A stretch of DNA of 64,000 nt. Origin: Mixta intestinalis (GTDB lineage Bacteria; Pseudomonadota; Gammaproteobacteria; Enterobacterales; Enterobacteriaceae). Each line of letters starts with the position of its first letter. Within the stretch, counting starts at the first letter, position 1. The translations under genes were made by a program, and so were the position numbers. The notes under the pieces are model-generated. The model was given only the letters and a program-made list of their open reading frames with translations. It was not told the origin of the DNA and ran no database searches. Of the stretch, positions 29,962-38,915 are shown piece by piece. The stretch covers positions 1,674,001 to 1,738,000 of the forward strand of contig NZ_CP028271.1 of NCBI RefSeq assembly GCF_009914055.1, read 5' to 3'.

Positions 29962-30339
29962 CTATTTCACGCTGAAAGTGTAGCTTCCTTTGGTTTTATG
30001 ACCGTCGACTGACAGCACGTGCCAGTTAACCTGGTAGCTGCCGCCAGCAAGCGGTTTTTCCAGCGGGACGATCAGCTGATTATGCTGTTTTGGTGCGCAT
30101 TCCACCTCTGCGGTTGGCATGGTTTGCTGGTCAGCGCCGATAATCTCAACATGGCTGAATGCCGGCTCGATATCTTCTGAAAAAGTCAGCGTTAGCGCCT
30201 GTGGAGAGGCCTCAACATTCGCGTTGGCGGCAGGATATTGCGATTTAAGATGGGCATGGGCCAGCACCGCTGGAGAAAAAGCGACTGCCAGTACCAGCAC
30301 GGCAGCACCGGTTAAAGCAGAGAAGCGGGTTTTCAACAT
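29962..30339 (-). CDS. yobA: CopC/YobA periplasmic copper-binding protein
   Basis: 125 residues from ATG 30339 (AGGATGAAATC upstream); a longer frame to 30447 lacks a signal peptide at its start and is not used. The signal peptide ends in LAHA; the mature N-terminus HAHLKSQYPAANANV supplies the Cu(II) His, with the C-terminal VDGHKTKGSYTF giving the second His/Asp. It delivers copper to the YebZ membrane protein. Confidence 0.92.
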   Translation of the reverse strand: MLKTRFSALTGAAVLVLAVAFSPAVLAHAHLKSQYPAANANVEASPQALTLTFSEDIEPAFSHVEIIGADQQTMPTAEVECAPKQHNQLIVPLEKPLAGGSYQVNWHVLSVDGHKTKGSYTFSVK

Positions 30340-30466
30340 GATTTCATCCTGTAAACTATCGTGGTTGTCCGCAACGAGGCCGCAGCATACCCCGCGTACA
30401 GAAGCGTGTCGAGGCAATAACGGCGATCCTGACAGGCCGCGTCGCACTTACACAAAGGAGTAAAAA

Positions 30467-30697
30467 ATGACTAACAATCTGGCAACACTTCCACAGGAAG
30501 AGAAAGATAAAGTGAACGTAGATCTGGCTGCCGCTGGCGTTGCCTTTAAAGAACGTTACAATATGCCGGTGGTAGCGGAGCTCGTTGAGCGGGAACAGCC
30601 GGAAGCCCTGCGCGACTGGTTTCGCCAGCGTCTGATGCATCACCGACAAACCTCGCTAAATCTCTCCCGCCTGCCGTGGGAACCAAAAAGTAAATAA
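30467..30697 (+). CDS. holE: DNA polymerase III theta subunit
   Basis: 76 residues, typical HolE length: LPQEEKDKVNVDLAAAGVAF, KERYNMPVVAELVEREQPEA, LRDWFRQRLMHHR. It binds the epsilon proofreading subunit and stabilises it in the Pol III core. AAAGGAG precedes the ATG. It is divergent from yobA and followed 26 bases later by exoX. Confidence 0.95.
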   Translation: MTNNLATLPQEEKDKVNVDLAAAGVAFKERYNMPVVAELVEREQPEALRDWFRQRLMHHRQTSLNLSRLPWEPKSK

Positions 30698-30723
30698 AGT
30701 GCGCCGCTGCGCTAAGAGGCTTT

Positions 30724-31398
30724 ATGCTACGCGTTATTGATACCGAAACCTGCGGCTTACAGGGCGGTATCGTTGAAATCGCCTCCGTTGACGTAATTGA
30801 CGGGCAAATTGTTAATCCCATGAGCGATTTGGTTTGCCCGGATCGTCCCATCAGCCGTCAGGCGATGGCAGTACATCGTATCACCGAAGCGATGGTAGCC
30901 AATAAGCCGCCGATCGAGGCGCTAATCCATCGCTATCACGGCAGCCCTTACTACGTGGCGCACAATGCCAGCTTCGATCGTCGTATGCTGCCGGAGATGC
31001 ATGGCGAGTGGATATGCACCATGAAACTGGCGCGCAAGCTCTGGCCGGGATTGACCTACAGCAATCAGGCGCTGCGCGAGCACTTACGGCTGGAGGTAAC
31101 ACCACCGGCCGATCTGCATGCCCATCGGGCACTGTATGACTGCTACGTGACCGCTGCCCTGCTGATTCGCATTATGGAAACCTCCGGCTGGGATGCGGCG
31201 CGTATGGCTGCCGCGCTACCGGTTTCGCAGGCCGGGAGCACCGAGGTCATGCCGTTCGGGAAGTATCGCGGACAGGCGATCGCTGACGTTGCCAAACGCG
31301 ATCCCGGATACCTGCGCTGGATGCTGAAAACCATACCGGATCTGAAACCTGCCCTGCGCGATGCACTGCAAAAGCAGGTTCACCAGGCGCAGGATTAG
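30724..31398 (+). CDS. exoX: exodeoxyribonuclease X
   Basis: 224 residues. The DEDDh exonuclease core: IDTETCG (first two acids), HNASFDRR, and HRALYDCY (His and Asp). A C-terminal domain with MPFGKYRGQAIADVAKRDPG YLRW motif is shared with ExoX and other DnaQ relatives. It degrades DNA 3' to 5' in mismatch repair and UV tolerance. It overlaps ptrB by four bases, tail to tail. Confidence 0.95.
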   Translation: MLRVIDTETCGLQGGIVEIASVDVIDGQIVNPMSDLVCPDRPISRQAMAVHRITEAMVANKPPIEALIHRYHGSPYYVAHNASFDRRMLPEMHGEWICTMKLARKLWPGLTYSNQALREHLRLEVTPPADLHAHRALYDCYVTAALLIRIMETSGWDAARMAAALPVSQAGSTEVMPFGKYRGQAIADVAKRDPGYLRWMLKTIPDLKPALRDALQKQVHQAQD

Positions 31399-33458
31399 TA
31401 GCCGCTACCGCTGTGCAGCGTACCCTGCGCCAGGCCGATAATAAAAGCGAACTCCAGCGAAACGCCTTCATAGGATTTAAAGCGCCCCGATTTCCCGCCG
31501 TGTCCGGAATCCATATCGGTACAGAGCAGCAGCAGGTTCTCATCCTGTTTCAGTTCACGCAGCTTTGCTACCCATTTTGCCGGCTCCCAGTACTGTACCT
31601 GAGAATCGTGCAGCCCGGTGGTAACCAGCATATGCGGGTAGGCGTGAGCGCCGACATTGTCATAAGGGCTGTACTGCTTCATATAGTGGTAATATTGCGC
31701 GTCGTTTGGATTCCCCCACTCATCATATTCACCGGTAGTGAGCGGAATGGTTTCATCCAGCATGGTAGTCACCACATCAACAAAGGGCACCTGCGCGACA
31801 ACGCCATGAAAGCGCTCCGGCTGCTGGTTAATCACCGCACCCATCAGCAGCCCGCCAGCGCTACCGCCCATCGCATACAGCCGCTGCGGATCGCCATAGC
31901 CCTGCTGCACCAGCGCATCCGTTACATCCAAAAAGTCGTTGAAGGTGTTCATCTTATTCAGCAGACGCCCATCGTCATACCACTGCTGGCCCAGTTCGCC
32001 ACCGCCGCGCACGTGCACTAAGGCATAGATAAACCCCCGATCCAACAGGCTGAGACGGCTGGAGCTGAAATCCGCATCCATAATCGAACCGTAGGAGCCA
32101 TATCCGTAAACCAGCATCGGATTTTTTCCCGGCTGATGATGCTGACGGTGATAAACCAGCGAAACAGGCACTTCCACCCCATCACGCACCTTGATCCACA
32201 GATGTTCACTTTTGTAGTGAGCGGAGTCGAAGCCCGCAATCTGTGTCTGCTTCAGGACGCGCCGTTCGCCGGTATCCATATCCAGTTCGAACAGCGTGGT
32301 AGGCGTGGTCATCGATGAATAGCCGTAACGTAATTTACTGGTCTCCGGCGAAGCGTTAAAGGCCAGCCAGGTGACATAAGCAGGATCGTCAAAGGCGATA
32401 CCGAAGGTTTCTCCGGTGCGCCAGCAGATCTGCCGCAGGCTGGAGAGGCCGCGCTGCCGTTCCTCCACGACCAACCAGTCGCGAAACAGCTGAAAATCCT
32501 CCACAACCACATGCTCACGTGGCGCAATGATGGTTTCCCAGCGCGCTTCATCAAGATAGCTGGTGCGGTAAAGACCAAAGTTTTTGCCTTCACGGTTAGA
32601 TCGCAGCCAGAAACGGTAGTCGTAATGATCGAGCGTATATTCATGCCCTTTCCGGCGCGGTACAAAAACACGCGGGCGCGCATCGGCATATTCCGCATCC
32701 AGCAGATGAATCTCCGTAGTGGTTGTGCTGTGCAGCGCAATCAGCACGAAATGTTCCGAGGTGGTTTTATGTACGCTGAGGTAAAAGGTATCGTCCGTCT
32801 CCTCATACACCAGCTCGTCCTTTTGCTGTGGCTCGCCAACGTTATGTCGCCATACCTGATAAGGCAGTAGCGTCTGTTTATCTTTACGCACGTAATAAAG
32901 CGTTTTGGAATCGTTAACCCAGGCGAAGCTGGGCGAAACATTTTCCAGCACCTCCGGATACCAGTTGCCGGTTTCCAGGTTACGGAAGCGAATACCGTAC
33001 TGACGGCGCGAAAGAAAATCCTCCGCCAGCGCCATAATGCGGTTATCCGGGCTGACCTCCAGCGCCCCCATGGTATAAAACTCACTGTGCGCCGCACGTT
33101 TATTGGCATCCAGCAGCACTTCCCACTCGTCAGGCGTGGTGGTATCTGCGGGCTGGCGCAGGTAGCTGGCATACTCGTTACCGGCCTCATAGCGGCTTTG
33201 ATAGCGATAGCCATTTTTTACATAGGGCACCGAATAATCCTGTTGCGGTATGCGCCCTACCATCTCCTTCAGCAAACGATCCTGTAGCGCTTTCTGCGAC
33301 AGCATAACCTTATGACCATAATTATTTTCCGCATGCAGATAATCCAGTACATCCGGATCTTCGCGCTGGTCGTCGCGCAGCCAGTAATAATTATCGACGC
33401 GGGTATCGCCGTGCAGCGTCATTTCATGGGCAATTTTTTTTGCTTTCGGTGGCATCAT
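31395..33458 (-). CDS. ptrB: oligopeptidase B
   Basis: 687 residues (start MMPPKAKKIAHEMTLHGDTR). N-terminal beta-propeller and C-terminal alpha/beta-hydrolase with the Ser motif MGGSAGGLLMGAV, Asp in TTGLHDSQVQYWEPAKW and His in DSGHGGKSGR. It is a cytosolic S9 peptidase that cuts small peptides after Lys/Arg. Length and order match E. coli PtrB. Confidence 0.95.
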   Translation of the reverse strand: MMPPKAKKIAHEMTLHGDTRVDNYYWLRDDQREDPDVLDYLHAENNYGHKVMLSQKALQDRLLKEMVGRIPQQDYSVPYVKNGYRYQSRYEAGNEYASYLRQPADTTTPDEWEVLLDANKRAAHSEFYTMGALEVSPDNRIMALAEDFLSRRQYGIRFRNLETGNWYPEVLENVSPSFAWVNDSKTLYYVRKDKQTLLPYQVWRHNVGEPQQKDELVYEETDDTFYLSVHKTTSEHFVLIALHSTTTTEIHLLDAEYADARPRVFVPRRKGHEYTLDHYDYRFWLRSNREGKNFGLYRTSYLDEARWETIIAPREHVVVEDFQLFRDWLVVEERQRGLSSLRQICWRTGETFGIAFDDPAYVTWLAFNASPETSKLRYGYSSMTTPTTLFELDMDTGERRVLKQTQIAGFDSAHYKSEHLWIKVRDGVEVPVSLVYHRQHHQPGKNPMLVYGYGSYGSIMDADFSSSRLSLLDRGFIYALVHVRGGGELGQQWYDDGRLLNKMNTFNDFLDVTDALVQQGYGDPQRLYAMGGSAGGLLMGAVINQQPERFHGVVAQVPFVDVVTTMLDETIPLTTGEYDEWGNPNDAQYYHYMKQYSPYDNVGAHAYPHMLVTTGLHDSQVQYWEPAKWVAKLRELKQDENLLLLCTDMDSGHGGKSGRFKSYEGVSLEFAFIIGLAQGTLHSGSGY

Positions 33459-33585
33459 AGCGATTACTGTTTCCAGACAAACATCTATTAAGGTTGGCAG
33501 TTAAGGCCATGCTTGCCAAGCGAGGAACGGTAAAAAACGGTCGGCAGCCTGTCTCCAGGCTGCGGCAAACCTTGCGCGAGGCCGA

Positions 33586-34257
33586 TCAGGTAGGGAGCTG
33601 CTGTTTTTCCTGGCGGATATCTTTTTCAATATCTTCGCGCACGTCAGCAGGAATTTTCAGTACATCGCCCAGCTCTTTAAGATAGCTGCGCTCCATAAAA
33701 TGATCGATATCGATAACCGCGCAGCTGAGGAAGTAGAGCTCCAGCGCCTCTTCCTCGTTTTTTACCTCCTGCGCCAGCCAGTGAGGATCGAGCGGGCGAT
33801 CGATAGCCTGCTGAATCAGCGCTTCAGCCTGCTCGCCATAGCCCGCCTGATGAATATTTTGCCTGATCGCCTGTAGCTCTTCTCCATCCATATGACCATC
33901 GCTTTTAGCGGCAAACACCAGCGCGGTAATTAAGCGCTCGGCCCGCCGATCGACCGGCGTCGCCTGCTGACCAAACTGGGGATCGTTCTGATGCGTTTCG
34001 CGTACGCGCTGCTTATATTTATCCCACAGCAACACGCCCGCTGCGGCGCTGCCGCCGATAATCAGGGCATTTTTGCCATATTTACCCAGCAGATTACGGG
34101 AGGACTTACTGGAGATCAGGATACCCGCCAGGCCACCCAGCGCACCGGGCGCCAGCATTTTATTTAGCGCCTCGCTGCCACCCTGCGCCTTTGCGCCCGC
34201 GTTGCCAATTGCCGTATTACCTAACATCTGTTGTAGTTGTTGCAGCCAGTTGCCCAT
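33586..34257 (-). CDS. yebE: YebE, inner-membrane DUF533 protein
   Basis: 223 residues. The N-terminal Gln/Gly-rich MGNWLQQLQQMLGNTAIGNA, one membrane segment (about 60-83, ALIIGGSAAAGVLLWD), then the DUF533/TerB-like helical domain (RLITALVFAAKSDGHMDGEE, FLSCAVIDIDHFMERSYLKE). In E. coli YebE responds to envelope stress. yebF, its usual neighbour, is not present; 34258-34554 holds no gene that I can see. Confidence 0.92.
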   Translation of the reverse strand: MGNWLQQLQQMLGNTAIGNAGAKAQGGSEALNKMLAPGALGGLAGILISSKSSRNLLGKYGKNALIIGGSAAAGVLLWDKYKQRVRETHQNDPQFGQQATPVDRRAERLITALVFAAKSDGHMDGEELQAIRQNIHQAGYGEQAEALIQQAIDRPLDPHWLAQEVKNEEEALELYFLSCAVIDIDHFMERSYLKELGDVLKIPADVREDIEKDIRQEKQQLPT

Positions 34258-34554
34258 AGGTTCTCCTTTTATCGCCTGCTTTTCAGGTTAGTGCACCGGA
34301 AGTCAAGAAGCGTAAGCGGGAGCAAACAGAAGAAAACGCCGCGCAGCAGGTGGCGCAACGTCAGACTGGAGAGCGTGGCCTTTATGACAACAGGCTATGG
34401 CTCGTTCCTGTTAAGGCAACGCCCGGCGCACGGGCAGCGCGCCGGAGGCAATAGTGTAAGACGCAGCCCGCCATATCTGTAGCGCGGGCGATATGCCCTG
34501 CTCAGCCGCCTGATTCATCAAGTGTGGCTGAAAATCACCGGGCTGCAACATCAA

Positions 34555-34875
34555 TCAGGCCGCTTTAACCGCGCGTACCTTTTTCTGGCTCTCTTCATCC
34601 GCAGCGGCAACCTTCGGCGCTTTCCCGGCTGGCTGCGCTTCCGGCAGCTTGCTGGTACGCAGGATGTGCTGAACTGCCTCTTTCTGCTCGGCGAGGAACA
34701 GACCCAGATTTTCCAGCTGCGCCTCTTCCAGCGACAGCTCGCTCTGCAACAGCCAGTCAGTAAAGGCCTCAGCCATATCGAGCATTTTGTCGTACGCATC
34801 GGCTTCTTTTTTGCTGGCAAATGTCATTTTTTCTTCACCTTTTCTGACCACTACAAATTTGGTTTCAACAGCCAT
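34555..34875 (-). CDS. yebG: SOS-induced protein YebG
   Basis: 106 residues: MAVETKFVVVRKGEEKMTFA, KKEADAYDKMLDMAEAFTDW, and an Ala/Lys-rich tail. It is a small conserved DNA-damage-inducible protein. A near-perfect LexA box lies just upstream. Function at molecular level unknown. Confidence 0.93.
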   Translation of the reverse strand: MAVETKFVVVRKGEEKMTFASKKEADAYDKMLDMAEAFTDWLLQSELSLEEAQLENLGLFLAEQKEAVQHILRTSKLPEAQPAGKAPKVAAADEESQKKVRAVKAA

Positions 34876-34888
34876 GACTCACCTCGGT

Positions 34889-34908
34889 TACTGTATTTTT
34901 ATACAGTA
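34889..34908 (-). promoter_or_regulatory. LexA box of yebG
   Basis: TACTGTATTTTTATACAGTA differs from the ideal TACTGTATATATATACAGTA at one position; 14 bases before the start codon. Confidence 0.92.
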
Positions 34909-35014
34909 TATCAGGCAGGATTTTGAGATCAAGTTTTCCCATCAGGCTGGCAGCGCAAACGTTTTCGTATATACTGCGGCGCGATCTGTTTTTCTCACTT
35001 TTCAGGTAGGAACT

Positions 35015-36193
35015 ATGACGACACTGGGAACCGCGCTGCGTCCGGGCGCGACGCGCGTAATGCTGCTGGGATCTGGCGAACTGGGTAAAGAGGTAGCGAT
35101 TGAATGTCAGCGGCTGGGCGTGGAGGTCATTGCCGTCGATCGCTATGCCGATGCGCCAGCGATGCACATCGCTCATCGCAGTCACGTAATCAATATGCTC
35201 GACGGCGAAGCGCTGAAGAAGGTCATTGCGCAGGAGCGCCCTGATTATGTGGTGCCGGAAATCGAAGCGATCGCTACCGATACGCTGATTGAGCTGGAGC
35301 AGCAGGGTCAACGCGTGGTGCCCAATGCCCGCGCAGCGTTGCTGACCATGAATCGCGAAGGTATTCGTCGTCTTGCCGCCGAAACCCTGGCGCTGCCTAC
35401 CTCACGCTACCGCTTCGCCGCCAGCCAGGCTGAGTTTAACGCAGCGGTGGAAGAGATCGGCTTTCCCTGTATCGTGAAGCCGGTAATGAGTTCATCCGGC
35501 AAAGGACAGCGTTTTATCCGCGAGAGAGCACAGCTGGCACAGGCGTGGGATTATGCGCAGCAGGGTGGACGCGCTGGTGCAGGCAAAGTGATTGTCGAAG
35601 GCGTGGTTAATTTTGATTTTGAGATCACTCTGCTTACCGTTAACGCTGTCGATGGCATCCATTTCTGTGCGCCGATTGGCCATCGTCAGGAGGATGGTGA
35701 TTACCGTGAATCCTGGCAGCCGCAGCAGATGAGTGACCTGGCACTACAGCGTGCGCAGGCCATCGCAGAAAAAGTCGTGAAGGCGCTGGGCGGCTATGGT
35801 CTGTTTGGCGTGGAACTGTTTGTACGCGGCGATGAGGTAATCTTCAGTGAAGTATCGCCACGCCCGCACGATACCGGCCTGGTCACACTGGTTTCACAAG
35901 ATCTCTCTGAGTTTGCGCTGCACGTGCGTGCTTTCCTTGGCCTGCCGGTAGGCGCGATACGTCAGTATGGCCCTGCGGCTTCTGCCGTGATCCTGCCAGA
36001 GCTGGAAAGCCGCGACGTCAGCTACGATAACGTGGCGCAGGCACTTGGTGCCGGGCTACAGCTGCGGCTTTTTGCAAAACCGGAAATCGCGGGAAAACGT
36101 CGTATGGGCGTGGCGCTGGCGACAGCGGAAACGATTGAAGACGCGGTGACGCGGGCAGTCGCGGCGGCGGGCGCGGTAAAGGTACGCGGCTGA
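35015..36193 (+). CDS. purT: formate-dependent phosphoribosylglycinamide formyltransferase 2
   Basis: 392 residues from ATG 35015 (AGGTAGGA upstream), the exact length of E. coli PurT. ATP-grasp enzyme of purine synthesis: N-terminal VMLLGSGELGKEVAIECQRL, ATP site IVKPVMSSSGKGQRFIR, and metal-binding VIFSEVSPRPHDTGLVTL. An extended upstream frame covers the yebG promoter and is not coding. It makes formyl-GAR from formate and ATP. Confidence 0.96.
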   Translation: MTTLGTALRPGATRVMLLGSGELGKEVAIECQRLGVEVIAVDRYADAPAMHIAHRSHVINMLDGEALKKVIAQERPDYVVPEIEAIATDTLIELEQQGQRVVPNARAALLTMNREGIRRLAAETLALPTSRYRFAASQAEFNAAVEEIGFPCIVKPVMSSSGKGQRFIRERAQLAQAWDYAQQGGRAGAGKVIVEGVVNFDFEITLLTVNAVDGIHFCAPIGHRQEDGDYRESWQPQQMSDLALQRAQAIAEKVVKALGGYGLFGVELFVRGDEVIFSEVSPRPHDTGLVTLVSQDLSEFALHVRAFLGLPVGAIRQYGPAASAVILPELESRDVSYDNVAQALGAGLQLRLFAKPEIAGKRRMGVALATAETIEDAVTRAVAAAGAVKVRG

Positions 36194-36200
36194 GGTTTAC

Positions 36201-36223
36201 GGCTCTCCCGCAGCGGGAGAGCC
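36201..36223. terminator. hairpin between convergent purT and eda
   Basis: GGCTCTCCCG-CAG-CGGGAGAGCC, a perfect 10-bp stem in the gap between two converging genes. No T-run follows on either strand, so it may protect 3' ends rather than terminate alone. Confidence 0.5.
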
Positions 36224-36232
36224 AGATACCAC

Positions 36233-36871
36233 TTAGCGTGCGCCAGCCACCGCTTCGCGCGCCAGGTCGGTAATGCGCTGATAATCGCCCGCTTCCAGCG
36301 CGTCGTTCGGCACCAGCCAGGAACCACCGATACAAAGCACGTTTTTCAGCGCCAGGTAATCGCGGTAGTTTTTCGGTGAAATGCCACCGGTTGGGCAGAA
36401 ACGTACCTGAGAGAAAGGACCGGAGATCGCCTGCAACGCTTTTACGCCGCCGTTGGCTTCCGCCGGGAAGAATTTAAATTCGCGCAGACCATACTGCATA
36501 CCGGTCATCAGTTCTGATACGGTGCTGATGCCCGGAATCAACGGTACGGTTCCCTCTACCGCCGCCTGCAACAGCGGTTCGGTAATACCGGGGCTGATAA
36601 TAAACTGCGCGCCTGCCGCGGTCACTTCCGCCAGCTGCTGAGGATTAATCACCGTTCCGGCACCCACGATTGCGTCAGGTACTTCCTGAATAATCGCTTT
36701 GATTGCGTCCATCGCTACCGGCGTACGCAGCGTCACTTCCAGTACGCGAACGCCGCCAGCGACCAGCGCTTTCGCCATCGGCACGGCATGTTCCAGTTTA
36801 TTGACAACGATAACCGGTACTACCGGTCCCGTGGTCAGAATCGCTTCAGCACTTGTTTTCCAGTTTTTCAT
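36233..36871 (-). CDS. eda: KDPG/KHG aldolase
   Basis: 212 residues. Class I aldolase: GGVRVLEVTLRTP, IVGAGTVINPQQL, the Schiff-base Lys in LREFKFFPAEANGG, and FCPTGGISPKNY. It splits 2-keto-3-deoxy-6-phosphogluconate. The dehydratase gene edd, which lies between eda and zwf in E. coli, is absent here; the zwf terminator and about 170 bases separate the two, so eda has its own promoter. Confidence 0.95.
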   Translation of the reverse strand: MKNWKTSAEAILTTGPVVPVIVVNKLEHAVPMAKALVAGGVRVLEVTLRTPVAMDAIKAIIQEVPDAIVGAGTVINPQQLAEVTAAGAQFIISPGITEPLLQAAVEGTVPLIPGISTVSELMTGMQYGLREFKFFPAEANGGVKALQAISGPFSQVRFCPTGGISPKNYRDYLALKNVLCIGGSWLVPNDALEAGDYQRITDLAREAVAGAR

Positions 36872-37041
36872 CGCTTTACTCTCCTGTCAGGCCAGCGAAC
36901 TTTCCGACCACTGGCAATAATGGCGCGTCACCGCGCAGCAAAGGAAACGGCCCATACCATACCCGATTTTTACCTTTCCCGTCCATGCTCTTTCGCCTTT
37001 TTTGAAACTACGGTTCATTTTTTTATTGCGCGTTTTTGGGC

Positions 37042-37068
37042 AAAAAAAAGCCCGCGTTCTGCGGGCTT
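37042..37068 (-). terminator. zwf terminator
   Basis: Minus strand AAGCCCGC-AGAAC-GCGGGCTT followed by T6, 13 bases after the zwf stop. Confidence 0.88.
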
Positions 37069-37080
37069 AGCGAGATTGAA

Positions 37081-38556
37081 TTATTCGAACTCGTTCCAGG
37101 AACGACCGTCACGGGTAATCATCGCGACGGAAGCTACCGGTCCCCAGGTCCCGGCCTGGTACGGTTTGGGCGCTTCGTTATCGGCAGCCCAGGCTTCGAT
37201 AATAGAGTCAACCCAGGTCCATGCCGCTTCCACCTCATCGCGGCGCACAAACAGCGCCTGAATGCCGCGCATTGCTTCCAGCAGCAGACGTTCGTAGGCA
37301 TCGGCCAGATGCGACTGGTTAAAGGTCTCAGAGTAGCTCAGGTCAAGCTTAGTGGTTTGCAGGTTATGTTTGTGATCCAGTCCCGGCACTTTATTCAGAA
37401 TTTCAATGTCCACCCCTTCATCCGGTTGCAGGCGAATGGTCAACTTGTTCTGCGGTAACTCCTGCCAGGACTCTTTAAACAGGTTCATTTCCGGGTTTTT
37501 AAAATAAACCACGACTTCAGAACACTTGGTCGGCAGACGTTTACCGGTGCGCAGGTAGAACGGTACGCCTGCCCAGCGCCAGTTATCGATATCAACGCGG
37601 ATAGAGACGAAGGTTTCGGTGCTGCTGGCCTTATTAGCCCCCTCTTCTTCCAGGTAGCCCGGCACTTTCTTGCCCTGGACAAACCCGGCGGTATATTGAC
37701 CGCGTACGGTTTTTTCACGCACGTTGCTGTGATCGATACGGCGCAATGAACGCAATACCTTCACCTTTTCGTCACGAATGCTGTCAGCACTGAGATCGGA
37801 CGGTGGCGACATGGCGATCATGGTCAGGACCTGCAACAGGTGATTCTGGATCATATCGCGCATCTGGCCCGCTTTATCAAAGTAGCCCCAGCGTCCTTCG
37901 ATACCCACCTCTTCCGCCACGGTGATCTGCACGTGGTCGATGGTGCGGTTATCCCAGTTGTTAGCGAACAGCGAGTTAGCGAAACGCAGCGCCAGCAGGT
38001 TGAGTACCGTCTCTTTACCGAGGTAATGGTCGATACGGAAAACCTGACTTTCGTCAAAATATTCGCCAACCTGGTCGTTGATCTCCTGCGAGGTTTCCAG
38101 CGAGGTGCCAAGCGGTTTTTCCATCACCACGCGCGCCGGTTTGGCGTTCAGCTTCGCCTGACCCAGACCTTTGCAGATCGCACCGAACGTGCTGGGCGGC
38201 ATAGCGAAGTAGTTGATGGTGACGCGGTTTTTCTGATCCAGCATCTTGCCAAGCTTGGTGAAATGCGAGGTTTCGTTAACGTCCAGGTTACAGAAATCGA
38301 GGCGGTTGCTGAGACGATCCCACAGCGCTTCATCGATTTTCTCTTTCATGAAGGTTTCCAGCGCCTCACGCACCACTTTGGTGTACGCCGCCTTATCCCA
38401 TTCAGCACGCCCGACGCCGATAATACGGCTCTGCTCATGGATCTGTCCGGCCTTTTCCAGCTGATACAGGGAAGGCAGCAGTTTACGCCGTGCCAGATCG
38501 CCCTTGGCACCAAAAATGAGCAGATCGCATGCCTGGGCTGTTTGTGTTACCGCCAT
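37081..38556 (-). CDS. zwf: glucose-6-phosphate 1-dehydrogenase
   Basis: 491 residues from ATG 38556, the same N-terminus (MAVTQTAQACDLLIFGAKGD) and length as E. coli Zwf; GAGGAG is just upstream. NADP fold IFGAKGDLARRKL, active-site RIDHYLGKETVLNLL, and the highly conserved FANSLFANNWDNRTIDHVQI. First step of the pentose phosphate path. HexR, SoxS and growth rate control it in relatives. Confidence 0.96.
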   Translation of the reverse strand: MAVTQTAQACDLLIFGAKGDLARRKLLPSLYQLEKAGQIHEQSRIIGVGRAEWDKAAYTKVVREALETFMKEKIDEALWDRLSNRLDFCNLDVNETSHFTKLGKMLDQKNRVTINYFAMPPSTFGAICKGLGQAKLNAKPARVVMEKPLGTSLETSQEINDQVGEYFDESQVFRIDHYLGKETVLNLLALRFANSLFANNWDNRTIDHVQITVAEEVGIEGRWGYFDKAGQMRDMIQNHLLQVLTMIAMSPPSDLSADSIRDEKVKVLRSLRRIDHSNVREKTVRGQYTAGFVQGKKVPGYLEEEGANKASSTETFVSIRVDIDNWRWAGVPFYLRTGKRLPTKCSEVVVYFKNPEMNLFKESWQELPQNKLTIRLQPDEGVDIEILNKVPGLDHKHNLQTTKLDLSYSETFNQSHLADAYERLLLEAMRGIQALFVRRDEVEAAWTWVDSIIEAWAADNEAPKPYQAGTWGPVASVAMITRDGRSWNEFE

Positions 38557-38915
38557 TCTTTTCTCCTCGTTGCAGGATGAGTTGAACCGCAAAATTCTCA
38601 ACTGGCTCAGCTCTTATTGTAATTTTATTTCGGCACAATGTACTGTGTTTAACCGGCGCGGGTAAACCTGCACCCGCTCCTTTTGCTATGACCGGTTACT
38701 TTAGCGGCGTTTTCGCCTGGTAATGTGCCCTTTTCACCGTTTCTTTTTTATGGCTTTTGCCCGGTAAAATCAGACGCAGTTCATATTCTGGCAAAAAACA
38801 TTGCACTGCGTTTTACCGGTGCTGCCATGTCGTCGTGCCTGAGCGGTATATTCTCAGTAAATTGCCATCGGATGCACCTGTAAATGAAATTGTCAGAAGT
38901 GATGAGCGCTTTTTT
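38557..38915. other. zwf-hexR divergent intergenic region
   Basis: 359 bases. Near the zwf end lies a candidate HexR half-site (separate entry). The rest is pyrimidine-rich with CCGGTAA repeats near 38685 and 38760 (ACCGGTTAC, CCGGTAAAA) and again near 38815 (TTTTACCGG). No gene seen. It must contain both promoters. Confidence 0.4.
38618..38632 (-). promoter_or_regulatory. candidate HexR site for zwf
   Basis: TGTAATTTTATTTCG at this place matches the left half and centre of the HexR consensus TGTAATTWAATTACA; the right arm is degenerate. About 65 bases upstream of the zwf start. Confidence 0.35.

Noticed and set aside
34258..34554. A yebF gene between yebE and yebG
   Set aside because: The only frames here are short, lack a signal peptide and show no YebF motifs.
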